DNA of 64,000 bases, taken from assembly GCA_016868585.1 (NCBI GenBank), contig VGGR01000003.1, positions 1 through 64,000 on the forward strand, written 5' to 3'. Every line of letters begins with the position of its first letter. Within the stretch, counting starts at the first letter, position 1. Below, piece after piece: positions 1 through 8,515 of this stretch. Position numbers and translations under genes: made by a program. This DNA comes from Bacteroidota bacterium (GTDB taxonomy: Bacteria > Bacteroidota > Bacteroidia > Chitinophagales > Chitinophagaceae). The notes below the pieces were generated by a model, which did no database searches, had not been told where the DNA came from, and was given only the letters and a program-made list of their open reading frames with translations.

Positions 1-2
1 CC

Positions 3-77
3 GGCGGAGCATGGGATGCGGTGCAAATGGGTTTTAACGGCAGGCGTTTATTTGCAAGGCTTGCTTTCAGTTTTTGA
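3..77 (+). CDS. C-terminal tail of a gene cut by the window edge
   Basis: Only the last 24 codons are inside the window, ending in TGA at 75-77; the peptide finishes with RRLFARLAFSF. The frame is favoured because it stops about 20 bases before a hairpin and T-run that looks like an intrinsic terminator. Other frames are open too, so the reading is uncertain and no function can be given. Confidence 0.35.
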   Translation, partial: GGAWDAVQMGFNGRRLFARLAFSF

Positions 78-96
78 TAAAATGATGTTTGCTGTT

Positions 97-126
97 AAAC
101 CGCTTCGGGAACGGGGCGGTTTTTTT
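97..126 (+). terminator. Intrinsic terminator after the edge gene
   Basis: A 7-bp stem, AAACCGC (97-103) with GCGGTTT (116-122), encloses a 12-base loop and runs into an uninterrupted T-run at 120-126. It is the clearest intrinsic terminator in the window and would end transcription entering from the left edge. Confidence 0.7.
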
Positions 127-167
127 AACTTTAGGATACGCAAAATTAGCCCGCCAAAAACCTTACC

Positions 168-272
168 ATGAAAAGAATCCTTTCCGTTGTCATTTTCATT
201 AAAGCTGCTTCCTTCCTGGTGGCGCCCCTAGCCCCAAAAAGACTAACATTAATAAAAAAATCTGATTCGTAA
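168..272 (+). pseudogene. Signal-peptide-like 34-aa ORF, probable gene remnant
   Basis: ATG at 168 opens a 34-codon frame starting MKRILSVVIF, followed by a hydrophobic stretch ending near VAPLA. This resembles a Sec signal peptide, but almost no mature protein follows before TAA at 270-272. The frame abuts the stop codon of the minus-strand TPR ORF at 273. I read it as the surviving 5-prime end of an exported-protein gene whose body was lost, in line with the other remnants in the first 5 kb. A genuine tiny exported peptide cannot be excluded. Confidence 0.35.
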
Positions 273-1403
273 TCACCTTTCGCGTTCAGCCCCGATATAC
301 CCAAATGCTCCCCATTGCTTTAAAGTTAGGATATGATTAAAAACGAGATTGGCTTTTTCATTTTCTCCTTTTAATTGCAAATAAACCCCCAGCCCGTATC
401 CATACGAAGCAGCTCCTAACCCAGCCTCGTTTTTAAGAAACGCCATAGGGTTGCCTATCTCCTGATTTTCAATATAGAGTTTCAATATTCGGAGGTAATC
501 GAAATTTTCAATTAACGACAGATTGGGATTTACTGACCTTAAAAAAAGATTTGCAGCTGCTGTATCCCCCGCTTTTCGAAGAGAGATATTATACCAGTTT
601 GCCGCTGCGATAAACATATCTGAATTTGTAGAAGCGGCAAGGCAGGACTTAAAAGCCTCACTTGAATTTATGAATTCGCCTTTGTAATAATAAGCCAAAC
701 CAAGATGATACCAGATATTGGTATGCAAAGTGCTGGTAGGAATATTTTTTTCATTTGGCATTCCATCAATTTCAACAACATCTTGTTTCCCCTTAATTAG
801 TTTTGCGGCAGCACTAAGATCTGTAATAGCTTTATCAAAACAACGAATTGTGATCCAGCGGTGACCCCGATGGCGATAGGGTTCTGGTGACTCAGCATGA
901 AGTGCTATAGCAGTAGTATAATAATCAATTGCCTCCGTGTAATTGCCGAGATAGGCGGTTCGCCTTCCTGCCCATATTAATTCATTTAGCCCCGCCGGGT
1001 TTTCTTTTAGCTGAGAGGCTGCTAGGTTCAAATCAGCTTGCATTTTTGCTCTCACCGGTTGGCTTAACTCGGGAGCTGGATAATTACCAGTAGCAACACA
1101 TAATTGTTGCGCAGACAAAGAAATATTTGTCGCCAAATAAATAAATAGGATAAGGATTAACTTTTTTAAAAGGAGGCCTTTTTTGGTTTTTACCTTTTTA
1201 TACACTTCGTCAGGATTTGAATTTGGAAAAGCCGCGTCCGCTATATCCGTGTAATTTTTCCCGTTTATTATTTCTGTTCCTGCTGCACAACATGAATTAG
1301 CAGACCCGCCTGAATCCATAAGTCTAATTCGGGGTAGGGCTGGTGTCGGGCCTTTTAAGCATGAAGAATTTATGTCGTAGGGAATACCGGTAAGCTTTAT
1401 CAT
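273..1403 (-). CDS. Chimeric ORF: agmatinase N-terminal fragment fused to a TPR protein
   Basis: The 376-residue frame has two parts. Residues 1 to about 75 look like the start of an arginase/agmatinase-family ureohydrolase: GIPYDINSS, then KGP..ALPRIR and GSAN, matching the family opening G-[IV]-P-[FY]-D...GP...IR; the metal-binding core is absent. From about residue 78 a classical signal peptide begins (KKLILILFIYLATNISLSAQ), followed by tetratricopeptide-like helices, e.g. LGNYTEAIDYYTTAIAL near 150 and WYHLGLAYYYKGEF near 235. A signal peptide 78 residues into a protein makes no sense for export, and there is no ATG, GTG or TTG just before KKLILIL, so the exported TPR gene seems to have lost its own start and been joined to a ureohydrolase remnant. 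Whether it yields a working protein is doubtful. Confidence 0.55.
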   Translation of the reverse strand: MIKLTGIPYDINSSCLKGPTPALPRIRLMDSGGSANSCCAAGTEIINGKNYTDIADAAFPNSNPDEVYKKVKTKKGLLLKKLILILFIYLATNISLSAQQLCVATGNYPAPELSQPVRAKMQADLNLAASQLKENPAGLNELIWAGRRTAYLGNYTEAIDYYTTAIALHAESPEPYRHRGHRWITIRCFDKAITDLSAAAKLIKGKQDVVEIDGMPNEKNIPTSTLHTNIWYHLGLAYYYKGEFINSSEAFKSCLAASTNSDMFIAAANWYNISLRKAGDTAAANLFLRSVNPNLSLIENFDYLRILKLYIENQEIGNPMAFLKNEAGLGAASYGYGLGVYLQLKGENEKANLVFNHILTLKQWGAFGYIGAERER

Positions 1404-1549
1404 ATTTTAGTGTCAATTTATTACTAACACATTGTACAAATAAGGAGGAACTATTCTGTTATTATTCGGTAAAACTAATATATAAATACTGTTTAAAAAA
1501 GCAGTCCCCACTGCTGCCTTATTTAAGAAATTCAATGGGATTGGTTTTT

Positions 1550-1557
1550 TATCTTTG
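1550..1557 (+). promoter_or_regulatory. -7 box for the M20 amidohydrolase gene
   Basis: TATCTTTG matches the Bacteroidota -7 consensus TAnnTTTG. It lies 47 bases before the ATG at 1605, leaving a leader of about 40 nt. No convincing -33 element is seen. Confidence 0.5.
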
Positions 1558-1604
1558 CTAAGTTTTAAGGGGGTTCAAAAAATATTTTACCGTTAATCAA
1601 CATA

Positions 1605-3083
1605 ATGAAAAACATAATAACAAGCATCTTTTTTTTCGGCATATTTATTTGTTGCTCAACTTCAACATATGCCCAAAAGAAAAAAGAAAATTCAAATTGG
1701 TCTGCCGTAGCAAAAGAAGCGGCGCGTAAAAATATTCAAGATCGCTACAATTATTACAAGGAGCGGGCCATAGCAATTTGGAATTATGCCGAGGTCGGAT
1801 ATAAGGAGGTTAAGAGCTCGGCCCTTTTACAGCAAACACTGCGAGAGAATGGATTTGCCGTAGAAGTCGGAGTTGCTGGAATTCCTACTGCATTTGTTGC
1901 TACTTACGGAAATGGCGGTCCCGTAATTGGTGTATTGGCCGAGTTCGATGCTTTGCCAGGTCTGGCACAAAAAGCTGTTCCTTTAAAAGAAAAAGCGGAG
2001 GGAAATGCAGGGCATGGTTGCGGGCATCACCTTTTTGGCGTAGGGTCTGTAGCGGGCGCCATTGAATTGAAGAATTTTATTGATAAGAATAATAGGGCTG
2101 GCACCATCAAGGTGTTTGGAACACCAGCCGAAGAAGGTGGATCCGGGAAAGTTTATATGGTAAGAGAGGGTTTGTTTAATGGGGTGGATGTGGTATTACA
2201 TTGGCATCCTGACAGCCAGAACGGTGCAAATCCTTATTCATCCCTGGCCAACAAAACAGCTAAGTTTCGTTTTTATGGGATCTCTTCCCATGCTGCAGGA
2301 TTTCCCGAGCGTGGCCGTTCTGCATTAGATGCGGCAGAAGCCATGAACTTCATGGCCAACATGATGCGCGAACATATTCCTGCTGATGCGCGAATGCATT
2401 ATGTGATTACCAATGGCGGTAAAGCTCCCAATGTGGTGCCTGATTTTGCAGAAGTATATTATTATATGCGTCATCCTCGTCGGGATGTATTATTGGATCT
2501 ATTTGATCGCCTGGTTAAAACAGCAGAGGGGGCAGCCGCGGGAACCGGCACTAAAATGGATTACGAAAATATTGGTGGCGTTTATGAACTACTACCCGTT
2601 GACACGTTAGCAAGAATGGTTTATGATAATCTACTAAAAGTAGGCGGGGTAACCTATTCCACTCAAGAGTTGGAGTTTGGTAAAAAAATTCAAGAAAGTT
2701 TTTTAACGGGCAGTCATCGTACTATTACTGATGCTGCTAAAATTGAGGAATATAGAGTGGTGAGCGAAGCCAACCGCTCTGGAGGGTCCACAGACGTGGG
2801 TGATGTAAGTTGGGCCGTGCCAACGGTTGGATTTAGGGCCGCTACTTGGATCCCGGGTACTCCCTCACATAGTTGGCAAGCAGTAGCATGTGGCGGAACA
2901 GATATTGGTATTAAAGGAATGATTGTAGCAGCAACCACTATTTCGTTTTCCGGAATTGATTTACTAACCAATCCCACTTTGCTGATCCGGGCAAAGGAAG
3001 AATGGCAAAAAAACAGAGGCGCTGATTTCAAATACGTTCCGTTGATCGGAAACAGAAAACCCGCTTTGAATTACCGGGACTGA
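1605..3083 (+). CDS. Exported M20-family amidohydrolase (AbgB-like)
   Basis: The protein has 492 residues with a signal peptide (1-24, ending TYAQ), so it acts outside the cytoplasm. Metal-site motifs of the M20 carboxypeptidase/aminoacylase fold are present: EFDALPG (about 113-119), GHGCGHH (136-142), PAEEGGSGK (about 174) and HWHPD (about 199). The long insert between EFDALPG and GHGCGHH and the overall length resemble the p-aminobenzoyl-glutamate hydrolase subunit AbgB. By family it should hydrolyse an amide bond in N-acyl amino acids or small peptides; the substrate is not predictable. The 3-prime end overlaps by 13 bases the stop of a broken minus-strand gene. A second M20 enzyme of the shorter M20D type lies at 21471-22787. 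Confidence 0.85.
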   Translation: MKNIITSIFFFGIFICCSTSTYAQKKKENSNWSAVAKEAARKNIQDRYNYYKERAIAIWNYAEVGYKEVKSSALLQQTLRENGFAVEVGVAGIPTAFVATYGNGGPVIGVLAEFDALPGLAQKAVPLKEKAEGNAGHGCGHHLFGVGSVAGAIELKNFIDKNNRAGTIKVFGTPAEEGGSGKVYMVREGLFNGVDVVLHWHPDSQNGANPYSSLANKTAKFRFYGISSHAAGFPERGRSALDAAEAMNFMANMMREHIPADARMHYVITNGGKAPNVVPDFAEVYYYMRHPRRDVLLDLFDRLVKTAEGAAAGTGTKMDYENIGGVYELLPVDTLARMVYDNLLKVGGVTYSTQELEFGKKIQESFLTGSHRTITDAAKIEEYRVVSEANRSGGSTDVGDVSWAVPTVGFRAATWIPGTPSHSWQAVACGGTDIGIKGMIVAATTISFSGIDLLTNPTLLIRAKEEWQKNRGADFKYVPLIGNRKPALNYRD

Positions 3084-3336
3084 ACAAACGTAAACATCCA
3101 TTTAATAGGATTCTGCACATCTGACTTAAAGGTTGCAACAGGAGCCTTAAGCAATATTGTGTTGCTGTTCGGTAAGCATCCCCCTCGTCTATCAATGAAA
3201 TTTCTGAATGCCCCTTTGCTCCTGCGCGTTGCCACATGGGTGGATTAATTTCCTTACCGTTAATCCAAACCTTACTACCCCTTTTACCCCACTGTCCTGC
3301 AGAGGGAGAATCACTTGGAAAATCACTTTGCAGGGC
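3071..3336 (-). pseudogene. Broken C-terminus of a GH20 hexosaminidase or sialate O-acetylesterase
   Basis: On the minus strand one frame reads GKRGSKVWINGKEINPPMWQ and then SLIDEGDAYRTAT. The next frame continues ILLKAPVATFKSDVQNPIKW and MFTFVQSR before TAA at 3071-3073. This is the C-terminal beta-sandwich pattern (W[IV]NG..I.PP.W, then D.Y..R..., then KWMFTF) that ends many Bacteroidota GH20 beta-hexosaminidases and sialate O-acetylesterases. The two halves are out of frame, and the turn of about ten residues expected between YRTAT and ILLKAP is missing, so a frameshifting deletion near 3150 has broken the gene. Upstream it is truncated at the fucosidase stop codon. Both candidate enzymes would fit beside the fucosidase and sialidase. 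Family choice is from memory. Confidence 0.65.
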
Positions 3337-3339
3337 TAT

Positions 3340-4680
3340 TTATTTCTTAGCAAGCGTTGGTTTAACTACCAATATCAAATCTTCTTTATTATTGTTACAA
3401 TGTGGGTCTAAAAATATTTGCATTCCGGCTGCTGTTTGTTTAAAACGCAAAGGCTCGGAATTTTCGAACAGCTGGATTGCTGATACGGCTCCAGCCCAGT
3501 TGGGTAATAGAATCACTCCATCAGCAGGACAAGCCAGCACATGAACATACTGACCGGTTGGCGTGCCCACCACTACACCCCACTCCTGGTCAGCAATAAT
3601 TTTTCCTCTTGTGCTATATAATGTGTTTCCGTATTGCTTAGTCCATGCTCCCACTTTTTTAAGTGTATCCAAAAACTCGGGTTGAATTTTTCCGGAAGGC
3701 ATGGGGCCTACATTTAGTAAAAGATTGGCATTGACCCCCGCTGCTCTTACCAAATAATCAATAATTGTTTTTGTGCTTTTGTATTGTTTGTCGGTAATAT
3801 TATATCCCCAGGAGTTATTCATTGTCTCACAAGTTTCAAGAGGCATTGCATTTGAAACTTCTTGAAAGCTTAATCCATTTTTATTTTGTCCGGGTAGATC
3901 TTTTTCAAAAAGTTGAAAGTCTTCTCCAGGAAAAGGACTCAAGTGATGATTGTTGCCAATTAAACACGCAGGCTGTAAACGATGGATAAGTCCATATAAT
4001 TCTTCATACCTCCAGTCAATACGAGAAGTTCTGTCTGCGTGACCTTCTGGATTAGTTTGATCCCAATGGCCATCAAGCCAAATAGACATGATGGGGCCAT
4101 AATTGGTTAGCAATTCGGTTAGTTGATTTTTCATAAAGCCCAGGTAGGAGGCATAATTACCCGTTCCTGTTCGTCCGGTTCCTTTTCCTGTTCGTCCTGA
4201 TTCATGGGGATAATCCTCCCTGAACCAATCTAGTGTAGAATAGTATAAACCCAATTTCATTCCTTGTCTTTTACAAGCGTCAGCCAATTGGCGTAACACA
4301 TCTTTTCCGTAGGGGGTATTAGTAATTTTCCAATCAGAATATTTTGTATCCCAATTTGAAAAACCGTCGTGATGACGGGATATAAAAACGATATAACGCA
4401 TGCCCGCATTTTTTGCGACCGTAACCCATTCGTCGGCATTAAATTGGGCGGGGTAAAATGCTTCTAGTAATCTTTTATAGTCGGTAGCCTGAATGTTGCG
4501 ATTATGCATTACCCATTCACCAGCACCAAGCATACTAGAAAGGCCCCAGTGAATAAATAGTCCAAACTTTGCGTCTTGAAATTGCTGTCTTGCTTTTAGA
4601 TTCTCTGGGGTGGGGGTATAATTTTGAGCAAAAGAAAAGCTTGACAATAGGATTAGTAATGAGGTAATACTATTTTTCAT
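3340..4680 (-). CDS. GH29 alpha-L-fucosidase, exported
   Basis: This 446-residue enzyme with signal peptide (1-19, ending SFAQ) hydrolyses terminal alpha-L-fucose from glycans, probably in the periplasm or outside the cell. GH29 landmarks are in order: FGLFIHWGL (about 39-47), SRHHDGFSNWD (101-111), GLYYSTLDW (144-152) and SIWLDGHWD (199-207), in which Asp203 occupies the catalytic nucleophile position (family pattern W[FL]DG). TCETMNNSWGY further on is the usual substrate-loop motif. The C-terminal half is a beta-sandwich. Length is normal. Downstream is a broken GH20/esterase-like fragment on the same strand, and a sialidase lies 2.6 kb away, so it was probably part of a host-glycan or mucin-like utilisation cluster. 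Confidence 0.9.
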   Translation of the reverse strand: MKNSITSLLILLSSFSFAQNYTPTPENLKARQQFQDAKFGLFIHWGLSSMLGAGEWVMHNRNIQATDYKRLLEAFYPAQFNADEWVTVAKNAGMRYIVFISRHHDGFSNWDTKYSDWKITNTPYGKDVLRQLADACKRQGMKLGLYYSTLDWFREDYPHESGRTGKGTGRTGTGNYASYLGFMKNQLTELLTNYGPIMSIWLDGHWDQTNPEGHADRTSRIDWRYEELYGLIHRLQPACLIGNNHHLSPFPGEDFQLFEKDLPGQNKNGLSFQEVSNAMPLETCETMNNSWGYNITDKQYKSTKTIIDYLVRAAGVNANLLLNVGPMPSGKIQPEFLDTLKKVGAWTKQYGNTLYSTRGKIIADQEWGVVVGTPTGQYVHVLACPADGVILLPNWAGAVSAIQLFENSEPLRFKQTAAGMQIFLDPHCNNNKEDLILVVKPTLAKK

Positions 4681-5079
4681 GGGCTCTATTTGGGCTTAAA
4701 TTTCGGGGGTTTGTTGTATTCGCCAGTCATCTAAATTATAGATTGGCTCTCGTCGCCCTTTCCTTGCCCCCGAAGATTTAGCTCCTCTGTGCCTGGTGGA
4801 GCTGATCAAGCAGGAGGTTAGTAAGGGGCGATATATAGAAATCCCGGAGGGGGTTCGGTCTTTTTATGCCTTATACCGCCCCGGTCCTCTTGTTTGTGCA
4901 ACGCGCTTGGAAAAACAGCTTAAACCCCCCGCGTGTATTTATTCAAAGTACGGGGGGTGGTTAAAAAACCACAGCATAGAACGGGCTGTCTTAGAAAAAT
5001 CAATCGGTTCTGTGCGGTTAATATCCGGTAGCTAACAAAAAAACAAATGGGATCTGCAGAAGAATAATGGTTTCTATAA
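4681..5079. other. Gene-poor, G-run-rich segment with an orphan ORF and paired hairpins
   Basis: This 399-base gap separates the divergent and convergent neighbours. On the plus strand a frame is open from 4742 to a stop at 5035; its peptide contains LVELIKQEVSKGRY, GVRSFYALYRPGP and IYSKYGGWLKN. I recognise no family, the only late start is GTG at 4796, and the composition (runs of six C or G) is unlike its neighbours. Two hairpins share bases: CCCCCCG (4925-4931) with CGGGGGG (4951-4957), and GTGGTT (4957-4962) with AACCAC (4967-4972) across AAAA. It may be another gene remnant. I assign no gene. Confidence 0.4.
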
Positions 5080-7233
5080 TTATTTATTGATTCTTTCTAG
5101 GGCAAACAAAAAAACATAGTGGAGCGCTACGTCTTTTAAATAATCAAAGCGCCCAGAGGCCCCGCCATGCCCTGCTTCCATATTTGTTTTTAAAAGTAAT
5201 ACGTTCTTATCTGTTTTAAGCTTGCGTAAGCGCGCCACCCATTTTGCAGGTTCAAAATATTGTACCTGACTATCGTGCAATCCGGTGGTAATCAACAAAT
5301 TTGGATACGCGGTTGCGGTTACGTTATCATAGGGCGAATAAGACTTCATATAAAAATAGGCATCCTTGTTGGCAGGATTGCCCCACTCGTCGTATTCGTT
5401 TGTTGTTAGGGGAATGGTGGGATCCGACATGGTGGTAATCACATCCACAAAAGGAACATGCGCAATTACGCCGTTCCAGAGCGTGGGCTCCATGTTAACA
5501 ACAGCACCCATCAATAATCCTCCGGCGCTTCCTCCCATTGCGTAAAGATGGCCCCGGCTGGTAAATTTTTGTTCGATCAAATATTTACCACAATCAATAA
5601 AATCATTGAAGGTGTTTTTCTTTTTCTGCAGCTTTCCGTCTTCATACCAGGATCTGCCCATTTCTTGTCCGCCTCGTATATGGGCAATAGCGTATACAAA
5701 ACCGCGATTCAATAAGGAGAGGCGGTTTGTTGAAAACCCGGCATCCATGCTGGCTCCATATGATCCGTATCCATAAAGAAGGGCCGGGGCTGATCCGTCA
5801 AGTTGGATTCCTTTTTTATATACAATGGATAGTGGAACGCGTGCGCCGTCGCGTGCAATAACAAAATGTCTTTCTGTGACATAGTCGGTTCTCTTGAACC
5901 CCCCGAGTACGGGCTGTTCTTTGATAAGTTCTTTTTGTTTGGAAGCAATAGTATAATCGTAGGTAGAAAGGGGTGTGGTCATGGAAGAATATCGAAAGCG
6001 GAGCCGCGTAGAAAGATATTCGGGATTGCTGCCCACAAAAGCATCATATGCGGGTTCTCCAAAATCGAGATAGTGTTCTTTTTCTCCGGGAAGTTCACGA
6101 ACGCGTAATTGCACCAACCCTTCTTTTCTTTCGGCGAGAATCCAAAAGTTTTTAAAGGGTTCAATACCCTCCAGTAATACGTCGGTCCTGTTGGGCACAA
6201 TCTCTGTCCATGCCGTTTGTTGTGTTTGGCTTAGTGGACAGCTCATTAAACGAAAGTTTTTTGCTTCCCAGTTGGTAACAATCAGAAAGCGGTCCTCCCA
6301 ATGATCTACACTATAAAGCACCTCTTTCTTGCGAGGCTGAAAAATTTGAAACGTTCCTTCGGGTTGATTCGCGGGCAAAATGCGTACCTCGGAAGAAAGG
6401 GTAGCCGCTGAATAAATCATAATATATTGTCCGGAGCGCGTCTTGCCTACTCCTATATAATTAGTAGGATCTTTTTCTTCATAAACAGTAACATCCGCTG
6501 CAGCGGCAGTTCCCAGCTGGTGTCTTTTTATTTTTTCTGATAATAAGGTAACTGCATTATTAGCCGCATAGAATATGGTTTTGCTGTCAGCGGACCAAAC
6601 CGCATTACCGCTGGTACTGGGTATTACATCAGAAAGCAGCTGGTCTGTTTTAAGGTTTTTAAAATAGAGCGTGTATTGCCTGCGAGAAACCTCGTCTACC
6701 CCATAAGCCATCCATTGGTTGTCCGGACTAATGCTGGGGCCGGAAATGGAATAATAATTTTTCCCTGTTGCCATTTGGTCTACATCTAACAACAATTCTT
6801 CTTTAGCACCGGGCGTAATTGCTTTGCGATAATATTTATAATACTGTTTCCCCTCCTCGGTTTTTGAATAATAGGTATAGCCGTTTTCTACCACTGGTTC
6901 TGATTCGTCTTTTTCCTGTATGCGACCGCGCATTTCTGCAAATAGGCTTTTTTGAAGCTCCTTGGTTCCGCTCATCATGGTATCCAGGTATGCGTTCTCG
7001 GCCTGTAGGTATTCAACAACGGTGGTACTATCCGGCCCTTTCTTAAAATAATCATTCATCCAATAGTACCCGTCTTTAATAGTATCCCCGTGTTGCACAA
7101 ACACGCGCATTTTTTCCATGGCTCTTGGCGTTTCGGCGTTTTCAGGCCAATCATATTGCGTTTTTTTCATGTTGGCGTTTTTACAAGCCACAAACAATAA
7201 CAGGGCAGAAAAATAAAAAATTGTTTTTTTCAT
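5080..7233 (-). CDS. S9A oligopeptidase B-like serine peptidase, lipoprotein
   Basis: This 717-residue prolyl-oligopeptidase-family enzyme has a lipoprotein signal (lipobox FVAC, Cys17), placing it on an envelope membrane. The N-terminal two thirds form the beta-propeller that restricts access to short peptides; the C-terminal alpha/beta-hydrolase domain carries the triad Ser569 (GGSAGG), Asp654 (GLHDSQV) and His689 (AGHGG). The overall pattern, with GGQEMGRSWYEDGK before the nucleophile, is that of oligopeptidase B, which cleaves after Arg or Lys. It is transcribed away from the sialidase gene, with 36 bases between the two starts. Together with the M20 and M28 enzymes it suggests peptide scavenging. 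Confidence 0.9.
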   Translation of the reverse strand: MKKTIFYFSALLLFVACKNANMKKTQYDWPENAETPRAMEKMRVFVQHGDTIKDGYYWMNDYFKKGPDSTTVVEYLQAENAYLDTMMSGTKELQKSLFAEMRGRIQEKDESEPVVENGYTYYSKTEEGKQYYKYYRKAITPGAKEELLLDVDQMATGKNYYSISGPSISPDNQWMAYGVDEVSRRQYTLYFKNLKTDQLLSDVIPSTSGNAVWSADSKTIFYAANNAVTLLSEKIKRHQLGTAAAADVTVYEEKDPTNYIGVGKTRSGQYIMIYSAATLSSEVRILPANQPEGTFQIFQPRKKEVLYSVDHWEDRFLIVTNWEAKNFRLMSCPLSQTQQTAWTEIVPNRTDVLLEGIEPFKNFWILAERKEGLVQLRVRELPGEKEHYLDFGEPAYDAFVGSNPEYLSTRLRFRYSSMTTPLSTYDYTIASKQKELIKEQPVLGGFKRTDYVTERHFVIARDGARVPLSIVYKKGIQLDGSAPALLYGYGSYGASMDAGFSTNRLSLLNRGFVYAIAHIRGGQEMGRSWYEDGKLQKKKNTFNDFIDCGKYLIEQKFTSRGHLYAMGGSAGGLLMGAVVNMEPTLWNGVIAHVPFVDVITTMSDPTIPLTTNEYDEWGNPANKDAYFYMKSYSPYDNVTATAYPNLLITTGLHDSQVQYFEPAKWVARLRKLKTDKNVLLLKTNMEAGHGGASGRFDYLKDVALHYVFLFALERINK

Positions 7234-7269
7234 TGTATTCGGATTATACTATCTTCAACTGGAACAAAT

Positions 7270-8478
7270 TTGAAGCAATTATTCAATTTTTCCACCCTTT
7301 TTACCACTTTGTTGCGTTTTTTCCCAAAAACAACTATTCTGTTTTTTCTGTTTGGCTTTTGTGCCACAGTGTTGCGAGCCCAGTCGGTGGTTTTTGCCTC
7401 CGGGAGCAACAGCTTTGCGTCTTTTAGAATTCCGGCTATAATTAAAGCGCCCAACGGAGATTTGCTGGCTTTTTGTGAAGGCCGTGTCAATAGTTCGGAC
7501 GACTTTGGCGATATTGATATTGTGATGAAGCGAAGTGTGGACGGAGGAAACAGTTGGTCAAACCTTCAGGTGGTGGTTGATGTGGGCTCCTTACAAGCCG
7601 GCAATCCCGCACCGGTGGTAGACTTGCTGGACCCGGAACACCCTGCAGGTAGAATTTTTTTATTTTATAATACAGGCAATAACCATGAGGGTGAGGTAAG
7701 AAAGGGTAGGGGCGAACGGAGGGTTGTATATGTTACCTCTGCGGATAATGGAAAATCGTGGGCTGCGCCTGTTGATATTTCAGCACAAACGCATCGTCAT
7801 GGTATGGCCGAGGATTGGAGGTCTTATGCTAATACGCCCGGACATGCTCTACAATTAGAAAGAGGAAAATATAGGGGCCGGCTTTATGTAGCCGCGAACC
7901 ATTCTGAGGGGCAACCCGGGGGTAGGTTTGAAGATTACCGCGCTCATGGGTTTTATTCCGATGATCATGGAAAATCGTTTTCGTTGAGCGAATCTGTTGG
8001 TTTTCCCGGCGGTAACGAATCCATTGCTGCGGAGTTGTCAGGTGGTCGCTTGATGATGAATAGCCGTAATCAACGCGGAGACAAAAGAATGCGTATTGTT
8101 TCCGTGAGCGAAGATGGGGGTAATCGCTGGGCGTTTTCTTTTTTTGATAGCACGCTGATTGATCCGGTCTGCCAGGGTAGTATTGTGAATATTGGGTGGA
8201 GGGACAATCGCGCAGTACTTGCTTTTTCCAACGCAGCTACTACTAGACGAAGGGATAGTTTAATGGTTCGCGTTAGTTTGGATGAAGGGGCTAGTTGGAA
8301 GCATGCGTTATTGGTAGACCATGATCCCGGAAAAAAGAAAAAAGATTATACAGCATACAGCGACCTGGTTTTGGTGAATAAAAATACGCTTGGTGTTTTG
8401 TATGAACGGAACGGGTATCAAGAAATCCTATACCAACCCATTCGGCTAAAAAGGGATTTTCGGCCATTTAAAAGATGA
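7270..8478 (+). CDS. GH33 exo-alpha-sialidase, exported
   Basis: A BNR-repeat sialidase of about 400 residues with a hydrophobic signal region ending near LRAQ (residue 38). It releases terminal sialic acid. Evidence: the RIP motif (FRIPAI, Arg53 of the Arg triad), several Asp boxes (SVDGGNSW near 90, SADNGKSW, SDDHGKSF, SEDGGNRW, SLDEGASW) and a late YERNGYQEILY segment holding the third triad Arg and the catalytic Tyr region. The start is unclear: no ATG precedes the signal peptide, so TTG at 7270 or an internal TTG near 7309 must be used. This could mean weak expression or a recent loss of ATG. No nan genes for sialic-acid catabolism lie in the window. Confidence 0.85.
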   Translation: MKQLFNFSTLFTTLLRFFPKTTILFFLFGFCATVLRAQSVVFASGSNSFASFRIPAIIKAPNGDLLAFCEGRVNSSDDFGDIDIVMKRSVDGGNSWSNLQVVVDVGSLQAGNPAPVVDLLDPEHPAGRIFLFYNTGNNHEGEVRKGRGERRVVYVTSADNGKSWAAPVDISAQTHRHGMAEDWRSYANTPGHALQLERGKYRGRLYVAANHSEGQPGGRFEDYRAHGFYSDDHGKSFSLSESVGFPGGNESIAAELSGGRLMMNSRNQRGDKRMRIVSVSEDGGNRWAFSFFDSTLIDPVCQGSIVNIGWRDNRAVLAFSNAATTRRRDSLMVRVSLDEGASWKHALLVDHDPGKKKKDYTAYSDLVLVNKNTLGVLYERNGYQEILYQPIRLKRDFRPFKR

Positions 8479-8515
8479 TTCCCGGTGTGCGTCTTCTTGC
8501 CGCGCCAACCATTAT

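Noticed and set aside
1501-1514. GCAGT/ACTGC hairpin as a terminator
   Set aside because: The stem is only 5 bp and no T-run follows on either strand.
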